The position numbers and the translations under genes are program-made. Below, piece after piece: positions 39,435 through 47,500 of a DNA stretch of 64,000 nt; position 1 is the stretch's first letter, and every line of letters begins with the position of its first letter. The notes beneath the pieces were generated by a model, which saw nothing but the letters and a program-made list of their open reading frames with translations, had not been told where the DNA came from and did no database searches. The DNA comes from Saprospiraceae bacterium (GTDB lineage: Bacteria; Bacteroidota; Bacteroidia; Chitinophagales; Saprospiraceae). The stretch is from assembly GCA_020629715.1 (NCBI GenBank), contig JAHDCU010000004.1, positions 62,001-126,000 on the forward strand, given 5' to 3'.

Positions 39435-40321
39435 TGATCAGCGTTAGAAATATAATCTTGACTACTTTTTTGATGATTGGTGCTTGGCATGTGGCAATAG
39501 CACAATTACCTAATACAGAAGTCTTCTCTTTTAGTATCATAAAAAGTGCCGATGCCTTCAAAATATCAAAAGCGAGCTACTTATCTGATTTCAACCCCGC
39601 GGGCTATACAAATCAACCTGAATTTATAAGTGCGGATGAAGTATTGTTTACTTCAAATGTAAAAAACAAGGAAATACCTGATCTCTATAAAGCAAATATA
39701 AGATTAGGTAAATTACAGCGCCTCACAGATACTGGACTAGCAGAATACTCTCCTCAAAAAATTCCAAGTCAAGACTATTATTCTTGCATCCGAGTCGAAG
39801 AGGACAACACAACTCAATTGCTCTGGGCATATCCAACGGACTTGAGTCACGGAGGCTTTAGCCCATTACCGGATGTTACAAATGTTGGGTATCATAGATG
39901 GTTTTCATCTGATCAGGTAGCTCTTTTTCTAGTAGGATCACCACATGAGCTAGCTATTGCCAATATAGAGTCTAAAGAAGTAAATAGTGTCATCGAGAAT
40001 ATAGGTCGATGCTTAAAGCTGGACAAAGAAGGTAACTTACTTTTTGTACATAAAATAACCGATGATAATTGGTATCTCAAATCTTATAATCCTAAGGATA
40101 ACACTGCCAAAACACTCATAGAAACATTAAAGGGTGTAGAAGACTTTGGAATATATAGAGACCAAGAAATCATCATCGGAAAAGGCTCGAAACTGTATTC
40201 TGCAAACATGAATAATCCGACAGTTTGGTCAGAATTAACGGATCTAGCATCTTATGGAGTGCAACAGATCAGTAGATTAGCCGTTAGAAATAATAAATTA
40301 ATCGTTGTAAGCAATGAATAA
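39434..40321 (+). CDS. Exported beta-propeller-like protein (TolB/PD40 type)
   Basis: A 295-aa protein with a signal peptide ending in HVAIAQ. Repeats such as GYTNQPEFISADEVLFTS, IPDLYKANIRLGKLQRLTD and AEYSPQKIPSQDYYSCIR follow the PD40/TolB blade pattern (P.fspDg..l.f.s......d.y), suggesting a propeller of about six blades with fairly degenerate repeats. It is the second gene of the lepB operon, with its ATG overlapping the lepB stop, so it is translationally coupled. Function unknown. A link to signal peptide processing is only suggested by context. Confidence 0.65.
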   Translation: MISVRNIILTTFLMIGAWHVAIAQLPNTEVFSFSIIKSADAFKISKASYLSDFNPAGYTNQPEFISADEVLFTSNVKNKEIPDLYKANIRLGKLQRLTDTGLAEYSPQKIPSQDYYSCIRVEEDNTTQLLWAYPTDLSHGGFSPLPDVTNVGYHRWFSSDQVALFLVGSPHELAIANIESKEVNSVIENIGRCLKLDKEGNLLFVHKITDDNWYLKSYNPKDNTAKTLIETLKGVEDFGIYRDQEIIIGKGSKLYSANMNNPTVWSELTDLASYGVQQISRLAVRNNKLIVVSNE

Positions 40322-40928
40322 ACTTTACCTCAGCCTACTTTTTATTTTAAGTTCTATTATAGTAAGTCAAAGTCAAGACAACTATAAGAGTACGATCGAT
40401 AAACATAGAGAAGATTACAAGATGTCTTTTCTGAAAGATTCTAGATCTCCGCTAGAGGCTAAGGACCTTGAACATTTACAGTTTTATGATGTCAATTCCA
40501 ATCTTTGCTTAAAGTGTAGTGCAACTATACTAGAGCAACCAAAAAAAGTGGTCATGGCAACATACAGTGGTAAAGAAAAAGATTATCTTAAGTATGTGAG
40601 ATTTGACTGCAGTCTGAAAGACGCTCAAATATCGTTATATGGGTATAAGAGTATTAAGCATATGAACATGCCTATGTATCGGGATAAGATATTCATTCCA
40701 TTCAAAGATAGTACTAATGGCATCACTACCTATGGAGGTGGGCGATATGTAGATATCGATATGAGTAAAGACCAAATAGATGGACTATACGTTTTGGACT
40801 TGAATAAGTCATATAATCCTTGGTGTCAATATGCAGATGGCTATAATTGTCCTATCCCTCCTAAGGAGAATCATTTATCCATCATGATCAAAGCAGGCGA
40901 GAAAAAATATACTGGATTAGAAAAGTAA
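40314..40928 (+). CDS. DUF1684 protein
   Basis: A 204-aa protein with an N-terminal hydrophobic segment ending in IVSQSQ. The DUF1684 pattern is clear: an early DYKMSFLKDSRSPL (the 'R...f...p.SPL' box), the later IPFKDSTNGITTYGGGRYVDI and DLNKSYNPWCQY, and NCPIPPKENHLSI. The domain is a beta-barrel-like fold with unknown function, widespread in Bacteroidota and often exported. It overlaps the preceding gene by 8 bases and precedes the subtilase gene by 13 bases, so it is part of the lepB operon. Confidence 0.88.
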   Translation: MNKLYLSLLFILSSIIVSQSQDNYKSTIDKHREDYKMSFLKDSRSPLEAKDLEHLQFYDVNSNLCLKCSATILEQPKKVVMATYSGKEKDYLKYVRFDCSLKDAQISLYGYKSIKHMNMPMYRDKIFIPFKDSTNGITTYGGGRYVDIDMSKDQIDGLYVLDLNKSYNPWCQYADGYNCPIPPKENHLSIMIKAGEKKYTGLEK

Positions 40929-40941
40929 TCCTTTTCAAAAC

Positions 40942-42555
40942 ATGAAGATCAAAACCCTAACTACGGCTTTCATATTATATCTACTGGCAAACTTGTGCAA
41001 TGCGCAAGAGCTCGTACCTGGACGTTATATTGTGAAAACGAGTAATGAAGAGGTGGTAAAGCAAATTATTCATTCTTCTACCCTAAATAAAGAACTGAGC
41101 TTAAATGAATTCACTCTTCTATCAGAAAGGCTAGATCTTTGGACGCTCAAAGTAGATGACGTCGATATTAAAGGGAATATTATACAAAGGATACAATCAC
41201 TGAAAGAAGTTGATTATATCAGCCAAGATCGATATTTAGAATTTCGTAATACCCCAAACGATCCACTATTTGGCACATCTACTGATATGGAAGTGATCAA
41301 TGCAGTAGAAGCATGGGCCACTACCACTGGTGGAACTACGAGCGACGGTAAGGAGATTGTTGTAGCGATTTTAGATGAAGGATATGATATTACTCATCCT
41401 GATCTAGTTGAAAATATTTGGATTAATAGCTCTGAAATACCAAATGATAACATTGATAATGACGACAATGGACTTATAGATGATTATAGAGGTTGGGATT
41501 TTCAATCAAATCAACCTAATGAGGTCATAGATAGTCATGGAAATGCTGTTGCAGGAATTATTGGAGCAATAGGTAATAATGACATAGGAGTAACGGGGAT
41601 CAATTGGGATATCAAAATGATGTGCTTACGTGTTAGATCAGTTTCTAGCTTAATAAGAGCATATGAATACATTATTGAACAACGAGAGTTATTTGATAAT
41701 AGCAATGGTAGCCAAGGTGCCTATGTAGTCACAACAAATCTTAGTGCAGGTATAGATGGAGCATTTCCAGAAGACTTGGCTATCTACATGGACTGGTGTA
41801 ACATGTATAATGCACTTGGAGCAGTAGGCATACTTAACGTAGCAGCAACAACTAACTCTTATATAAATGTAGATGAACAAGGTGATATGCCTAGTCTCTG
41901 TACGAGCCCATATCTCATTACGGTAACGGATACCGACACCAACGATATTTTTCAGGATAAAGGTTTCGGTCCTACCCATGTTGATATGTCTGCGCCAGGT
42001 ACAGGATCATATACCGTAAATATCAATGATCAATATGATGATTTTGAGGATGCTAGTGCTGCCACTCCTCACGTTACAGGTGCTGTTGCTTTGATCCATA
42101 GTCTTCCTTGTACAGGGTTGGCTGACCTCATTAATGAAAACCCTTCACAAGGTGCTCTCACTATAAAAAATGCCATATTCGAGGGTACCCAACTATTAAA
42201 TACATTAGATGGTATTACTGCAACAGGTGGGAGGCTTGATATTATTGGCGCTTTTCAGGTGTTGACAGAAGTATGTGACGGCGGCCTATCCGATCTTTCC
42301 ATCATTAGAATTGATGGCTTTCAAAACCTCGATGAAAAAATTGTATTCAATTATTCGACTGATCGTATTGAAGAGCATGATTTTTTAGTAGTCGATATGC
42401 TCGGCCGAGTAGTTTGGAGCCAAAGGACCACACCTAGTTTCTTTGGGAATAGAGCTGCTCAGATCGAGATCACTGATCTTGTACCCGGTAACTATGTGAT
42501 CAGCATAAGCAATACAGAATCTCAGACAAGTCAAGCATTCTCAATAATTAGATAA
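40942..42555 (+). CDS. Exported S8 subtilisin-like protease with altered Ser box
   Basis: A 537-aa protein with a signal peptide (ending NLCNAQ), a propeptide-like region (about 22-105), and an S8 domain: D145 in AILDEGYDITHPDL, H199 in DSHGNAVAGI, oxyanion Asn about N305, and S372 in EDASAATPHVTGA. The usual GTSMAxP box is DASAATP, so the serine stays but the Gly-Thr before it and the Met after it are changed. This may lower activity or alter specificity. The C-terminus (about 455-537, LVVDMLGRVVWSQ, DLVPGNYVISI) looks like a divergent type A T9SS sorting domain. Last gene of the lepB operon. Substrate unknown. Confidence 0.85.
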   Translation: MKIKTLTTAFILYLLANLCNAQELVPGRYIVKTSNEEVVKQIIHSSTLNKELSLNEFTLLSERLDLWTLKVDDVDIKGNIIQRIQSLKEVDYISQDRYLEFRNTPNDPLFGTSTDMEVINAVEAWATTTGGTTSDGKEIVVAILDEGYDITHPDLVENIWINSSEIPNDNIDNDDNGLIDDYRGWDFQSNQPNEVIDSHGNAVAGIIGAIGNNDIGVTGINWDIKMMCLRVRSVSSLIRAYEYIIEQRELFDNSNGSQGAYVVTTNLSAGIDGAFPEDLAIYMDWCNMYNALGAVGILNVAATTNSYINVDEQGDMPSLCTSPYLITVTDTDTNDIFQDKGFGPTHVDMSAPGTGSYTVNINDQYDDFEDASAATPHVTGAVALIHSLPCTGLADLINENPSQGALTIKNAIFEGTQLLNTLDGITATGGRLDIIGAFQVLTEVCDGGLSDLSIIRIDGFQNLDEKIVFNYSTDRIEEHDFLVVDMLGRVVWSQRTTPSFFGNRAAQIEITDLVPGNYVISISNTESQTSQAFSIIR

Positions 42556-42560
42556 TTTTA

Positions 42561-42592
42561 TTGGAATTTGTAATTGCAAAAACATATCTTTG
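42561..42592 (+). promoter_or_regulatory. Promoter of the tRNA-Arg/rpmB operon
   Basis: TTG at 42561 and TATCTTTG at 42585-42592, 21 bases apart, fit the Bacteroidota -33/-7 consensus. TATCTTTGCAGCC is a form often seen before stable-RNA and ribosomal protein genes in this phylum. It lies six bases after the subtilase stop. Confidence 0.72.
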
Positions 42593-42595
42593 CAG

Positions 42596-42620
42596 CCGTG
42601 TTTCCGCAAGGGTAATACGG
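42596..42620 (+). other. Leader hairpin before tRNA-Arg
   Basis: CCGTGTTTCC (42596-42605) pairs with GGTAATACGG (42611-42620), with one T-T mismatch and one G-U pair, around GCAAG. It begins at or near the predicted transcript start, 39 bases before the tRNA. There is no T-run, so it is not a terminator. It may protect the 5' end or guide tRNA processing. Confidence 0.5.
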
Positions 42621-42658
42621 AACTATTGAATTAGCGATTTTGCTTAAGATAATTACAT

Positions 42659-42732
42659 GGCCCCGTAGCTCAACTGGATAGAGTACCTGACTACGAATCA
42701 GGCGGTTGAAGGTTCGAATCCTTCCGGAGTCA
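42659..42732 (+). tRNA. tRNA-Arg (anticodon ACG)
   Basis: A 74-base cloverleaf. D stem GCTC/GAGT, anticodon stem CCTGA/TCAGG with loop CTACGAA (anticodon ACG, read as ICG after TadA deamination), and T arm GAAGG-TTCGAAT-CCTTC. The acceptor stem GGCCCCG/CGGAGTC has a C-A mismatch at the fourth pair (42662 with 42728) and a G-U at the second. CCA is not encoded. It is probably co-transcribed with rpmB, which starts 19 bases downstream. Confidence 0.93.
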
Positions 42733-42751
42733 CTAAGAAGAGATAAATATT

Positions 42752-43015
42752 ATGTCTAGAGTTTGTGAATTAACAGGAAAGAGACCAATCACTGGTAACA
42801 ATGTGTCTCACTCAAATCGAAAAACGAGAAGAAGATTTTTACCAAATCTTCATACAAAAAAGTTTTACGTACCTGAAACGGATCAGTGGGTAACACTCAA
42901 GGTTTCATCTAATGCTTTGAGAACAATCAATAAGTTAGGTATCTATGCTTATGTAAAGAAATTACAGTCTAAGGGCATGGCAGAAGGTATTGAATTATCA
43001 AACTCAAAAAGCTAA
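42752..43015 (+). CDS. rpmB: 50S ribosomal protein L28
   Basis: An 87-aa protein of the large ribosomal subunit. It shows the L28 pattern: [28 protein letters not shown], and [16 protein letters not shown]. Only one Cys (C5) is present, so this is the zinc-independent form. It is the first protein gene of the cluster rpmB-rpmG-DUF4295-ftsY, a gene order conserved in Bacteroidota, with a 6-base gap to rpmG. Confidence 0.97.
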   Translation: MSRVCELTGKRPITGNNVSHSNRKTRRRFLPNLHTKKFYVPETDQWVTLKVSSNALRTINKLGIYAYVKKLQSKGMAEGIELSNSKS

Positions 43016-43021
43016 GAAATC

Positions 43022-43210
43022 ATGGCTAAGAAATCAAAAGGTAATAGACAACAAATCATATTGGAATGTACAGAGCATAAAACTACAGGGCAGCCTGGTA
43101 CATCAAGATACGTAACTCAAAAGAATAGAAAAAATACTCCTGATAGACTTGAGCTAAAGAAGTACAACCCTATTCTAAAGAAATATACTATTCACAAAGA
43201 AATTAAATAA
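43022..43210 (+). CDS. rpmG: 50S ribosomal protein L33
   Basis: A 62-aa large-subunit protein. [40 protein letters not shown] (quoted in parts: [25 protein letters not shown]) is the L33 signature. It has only one Cys, so it lacks the zinc ribbon of the C+ form. Both L28 and L33 here are therefore zinc-free types. The next gene starts two bases after the stop. Confidence 0.96.
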   Translation: MAKKSKGNRQQIILECTEHKTTGQPGTSRYVTQKNRKNTPDRLELKKYNPILKKYTIHKEIK

Positions 43211-43212
43211 TC

Positions 43213-43389
43213 ATGGCTAAAGTATCAAAGAACGCCCGTGTAGCTCAAAGAGCTGCAAATGCTGGTTCTGGTAGAGATCACGTAAAAGTGATACAGAGTA
43301 TCAAAGATCCTAAATCTGGTAAGTATACTTACAAAGAGGTCATGATACACAAGGATAAAGTGAAAGAATTTTTCGCTCAGAATAAATAA
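43213..43389 (+). CDS. DUF4295 small basic protein
   Basis: A 58-aa protein, start ATGGCTAAAGTATC, stop TAA at 43387-43389. It begins MAKVSKNARVAQRAANAGS and has the central HVKVIQSIKDPKSGKYTYKE. It is rich in Lys and Arg. DUF4295 is a Bacteroidota-specific family found between rpmG and ftsY, which is its position here. Its small basic nature and operon position suggest a ribosome-associated protein, but this is inference. A terminator follows. Confidence 0.92.
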   Translation: MAKVSKNARVAQRAANAGSGRDHVKVIQSIKDPKSGKYTYKEVMIHKDKVKEFFAQNK

Positions 43390-43396
43390 GAAATTA

Positions 43397-43427
43397 AGGA
43401 CTGCTTGCGAGCGGTCCTTTTTGTTTT
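43397..43427 (+). terminator. Terminator of the rpmB-rpmG-DUF4295 operon
   Basis: AGGACTGCT (43397-43405) pairs with AGCGGTCCT (43410-43418), with one G-U pair, around TGCG, followed by TTTTTGTTTT from 43418. ftsY downstream must then have its own promoter or depend on read-through. Confidence 0.93.
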
Positions 43428-43546
43428 AGGTAACTAGCAATTGAAACTTATCTGTTCTTAAAAACCTTATGTTGTTTAGGGTATAATATTTGATCCTACC
43501 CCATATTCGAAAACCACTGTATAGACAGCTACTAAATATTCATTCC

Positions 43547-44500
43547 ATGAGTTTTTTTAAAAAGTTTTTCACCAAAGAAAAAGAAGAAGATCTTGATAAA
43601 GGTTTGGAAAAAACAAAATCCAACTTTTTTTCACAGATCAGTAAAGCCGTAGCTGGTAAAGCAACAGTGGATGAGGAATTTTTAGATGAACTAGAGCAAA
43701 TATTAATCAGTTCGGATGTAGGTCTAGAAACTACAATCAAAATCATAGATCGCTTAGAGGCCAAAGTTGCACAAGACAAGTATCTAAATACTTCAGAGCT
43801 AAATGATATTCTAAAGCAACTGATCATTGATATCCTATCTGAAAATAATACGGTAGACCTAGAAGACTACACAATACCTACAGGAGACAAGCCTTATGTA
43901 CTCATGGTAGTAGGAGTGAATGGCGTAGGAAAGACAACCACAATCGGTAAGCTTGCTAATCAGTTCAAAAAGAATGGGCATGATCTTGTATTGGGTGCTG
44001 GAGATACATTTAGAGCAGCAGCGGTAGATCAGCTCAAAATATGGGCAAATCGAGTCGATTGCTTCTTTTTCAATAAAGGGATGAACACTGATCCCGCGGC
44101 TGTAGCTTATGAGACCGTAAATTATGCCTTGGAGATGAACCTAGATATCGCCATCATCGATACAGCGGGTAGGCTACATACTAAAAAATACTTGATGGAA
44201 GAGTTGTCTAAGATCAAAAGATCTGTGGATAAAAGACTTCCTGGAGCACCTCATGATGTATTACTGGTGTTGGATGCATCTACTGGTCAAAATGCTATCG
44301 AACAAGCCAAAAGATTTATCGAAGCCACGGAGGTAACAGCATTAGCTTTGACCAAACTTGACGGAACTGCAAAAGGTGGTGTAATACTTGGAATATCTGA
44401 CCAATTCAAAATACCAATAAAATATATAGGCGTAGGAGAAGGTATCGATCAACTACAGATATTCAATAAAAAAGCATTTGTCGATTCATTATTTAAGTAG
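43547..44500 (+). CDS. ftsY: Signal recognition particle receptor FtsY
   Basis: A 317-aa SRP GTPase that receives ribosome-nascent-chain complexes from Ffh at the membrane. Start at ATG 43547 (MSFFKKFFTKEKEEDLDK), a short basic amphipathic A region; an in-frame TTG 19 codons upstream is unlikely. The N domain (about 20-100) precedes the G domain: GVNGVGKTT (G1), DTFRAAAVDQL, DTAGRL (G3) and TKLDGTAKGG (G4). The acidic A domain of E. coli FtsY is missing, which is usual in this phylum. ftsY follows DUF4295 as in relatives, but a terminator lies between. The usual downstream rimO gene is absent. Confidence 0.96.
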   Translation: MSFFKKFFTKEKEEDLDKGLEKTKSNFFSQISKAVAGKATVDEEFLDELEQILISSDVGLETTIKIIDRLEAKVAQDKYLNTSELNDILKQLIIDILSENNTVDLEDYTIPTGDKPYVLMVVGVNGVGKTTTIGKLANQFKKNGHDLVLGAGDTFRAAAVDQLKIWANRVDCFFFNKGMNTDPAAVAYETVNYALEMNLDIAIIDTAGRLHTKKYLMEELSKIKRSVDKRLPGAPHDVLLVLDASTGQNAIEQAKRFIEATEVTALALTKLDGTAKGGVILGISDQFKIPIKYIGVGEGIDQLQIFNKKAFVDSLFK

Positions 44501-44590
44501 ACTTTAAGACTTAGTTTGTAGGGAATACCCTTGTTGTATTCGTCTTAATGTATATTAGATTAGCCTAATCTTATAAATCATATACCTGAG

Positions 44591-47500
44591 ATGAAAAAAC
44601 ACAATACTAACTTCCTGAACCAATTTAAACGTATCAAAACCCTTGGTTTTGCACTGTTTGCGACTATAATAGTATTATCTTTTTCCAGTAATCCCCCCAA
44701 TGGTAAAACTGGAGGGCCAGGTGAAGGAGCATGTAGTGAGCCTGGTTGTCATACAGGAAGCGGAGCGGGACTTGATGGGGATATTTCATTCTCTGGTTTA
44801 CCATCAAGTATTACACCAGGAACTACCTACCCTATTACAGTAACGCTCACTAACCCTAACGGTGCAGCCAATCGAGCAGGATTTCAATGGGTAGCTCTAA
44901 ATAGTAATAATCTCAATGCTGGTAGCATATCCAATAATTCTACGGTAACAGGCCAAAATACTACGATAACTATGCAAGCTGGTAGGACCTACCATGAGCA
45001 TGCAGGATCAACTACATTTTCAGGTACTTCTTTAAGTTGGACGGCAGACTGGACTGCTCCTAGCAGTCCTTCTGGTGATGTAATTACATTTTATGGTGTC
45101 GGCAATATTGCCAATGGGTCAGGATCGGGAGGCGACCGTATAGTATTTACTAATACCTCCGGTACATTATCATCTTCTGGGCCTACACTTACTGCAAGTA
45201 TTACTAATGATAATCCAGTCACTTGTTTCGGAGACAGTGATGGATCCGCAACTGTAATGGCTTCTGGAGGAACACCTGGATATAACTATGCCTGGGATAA
45301 TGGGGAGACTACTGCAACAGCTACTGCGTTAAATGCCGGCATGCATACTGTGACTGTGACCGATAATACAGCGGCAACGAGCTCTGCATCCGTTATGATT
45401 ACCACACCGAGCGATATCACAATAAGTGAAATTCAGCATATCGATGTAAGCTGCAATGGAGTAAATGATGGATCAAGTGAAGTAATGGCCACAGGTGGCA
45501 ATGGTGGTTTTTCATATCAATGGAGTAATGGACAATCTGGTGCTATACTTTCAGGTGTAGCCGGTGGACTATATTCAGTAGTGGTTACTGATGTTCAAGG
45601 GTGTTCTAAAACTCAAAATGTAACGATACAAGAGCCAACTGCGGTTGTGGTTTCTGTGATCAATAGCCAAAATGAATCCTGTTTAAACGATAATGATGGT
45701 AGCATTACTGTCAATGCAACTGGTGGAGCATTCGGCTATAATTACGCATGGAGTAATGGTTTTAGTGGTAATAGTATTAATAATTTATCACCTGGAACTT
45801 ATCAAGTAACCGTAACCGATGCCAATAACTGTACAGCTGAAACTAGCGCCACTATATTATCTGGGTCTAATTTAGGTATAAGTATCTCTAATACTCAAAA
45901 TCCAAGTTGCTTCGGCGCTACTGACGGAAGTCTTACGGTAAACGCTACGGGTAGCAGCGGATATACTTACGCATGGTCCAATGGTGCTACGACAGCAATC
46001 AATAGTGGGATAGGAGCTGGTAACTATGCCGTCACTGTTACTGATACTAATGGCTGTAGTAAATTTTTAAACACAGGACTTGCCGCACCAGGACAGGTAA
46101 TGATCTCAACACTGAGTACTTCTAATGTAAGCTGCAATGGAGAATTCGATGGATCTATTAATATAACTACTTCTGGTGGTATTGGTAATCTAGTTTCTAC
46201 ATGGAGTAATGGAATTTTAGGTAACAATCTGTCTAGCCTATCAGCAGGTACTTATACCGTCACAGTAAGCGATGCCAACAGTTGTAGCAATTCCATGAGC
46301 TTTATAATTACAGAACCTGGGGTATTCACAGCTCAACATACTAATAATCAAAATCCAACATGTAATGGATTTAGTGACGGGTTTTCCTCTATCATAACTA
46401 ATGGCGGAACAGCCCCATTCAATTATCAATGGTCTAATGGAACAAGCGATTTTTTCGATGATAGTCTCAGCGCTGGATCATATTCCGTACTTGTCACAGA
46501 TGCCAATGGATGCCAAGCTACTAGCAATGTAACACTTACCGAGCCCGATCCAATCATAAGTAATATCAACAGCACAAATGAAACTATAGCTGGTGCTAAT
46601 GATGGTACAGCAAGTATAAATCCTACTGGAGGCACAGGAATGCTCAATGCATTGTGGTCCAACGGGACTTTGGGTAACTCAATCACGGGACTTAGCCCAG
46701 GTCAATATTCCGTTACTATTACAGATAGTAACAATTGTACATCCTCAGAGACAGTTGCAGTATCTAGTGGTGATTGTATTTTAATGGCAAGCGCAACTAT
46801 AGATAGTGTAAGTTGCTTTAGTGGCAATGATGGTATCATCTCTATTGATACTTCAAATGTTACAGGAGCGGTAAGTTACCTTTGGTCTCATCAAGGCATA
46901 GGTACAAATATCGCAGATACACTAAGCTCTGGTAATTATTCGGTGACCATTACCGATGATTTACTCTGCGAGGTTATATTATCCGATCTTATAGTAGGAG
47001 AACCTGATAGTTTGAGCCTAGGATTTGAAATTTTAAGTAACCCTATCTGTCAGGGTGAAACTACAGGTATAATCTCTGTGAATATCATGGGTGGTACTGC
47101 TCCTTACATGTATACATGGAGTACTGGAGAAGCGAATGATACCCTTATGAATCTCGGTACTGGCATCTACTATGTGACAGTTTCAGATCAAAATAATTGC
47201 ATGATTACGGACTCCATTGTACTCAACAATGTAGATAATTTAGCACCCGAACTATTATTGATGGACTTCGAATTGGCAATAGATTCTATGGGAGTCCTAC
47301 CATCTTATGATGAGACTAATTTCAATTTAGGAACTTCAGATAATTGTGGGATCGCTGGATTCAACTTTACCGATGTAGGCGTAGACTGTTCAGGAATTGG
47401 CACTTATGATATTATTGTTGATGCATTCGATATCAATGGAAATGTAAGTACTGATACTATACAATTGACAATCGTGGATAATATCGCTCCGATTGTGGAT

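Noticed and set aside
43490-43546. TTG-initiated extension of ftsY
   Set aside because: The extra 19 residues are not FtsY-like and the ATG at 43547 gives the expected amphipathic N-terminus.
45240-47200. Regularly spaced similar segments as a tandem DNA repeat or CRISPR
   Set aside because: The period is about 225 bases and matches SprB protein repeats; bases vary widely between units and no spacers exist.
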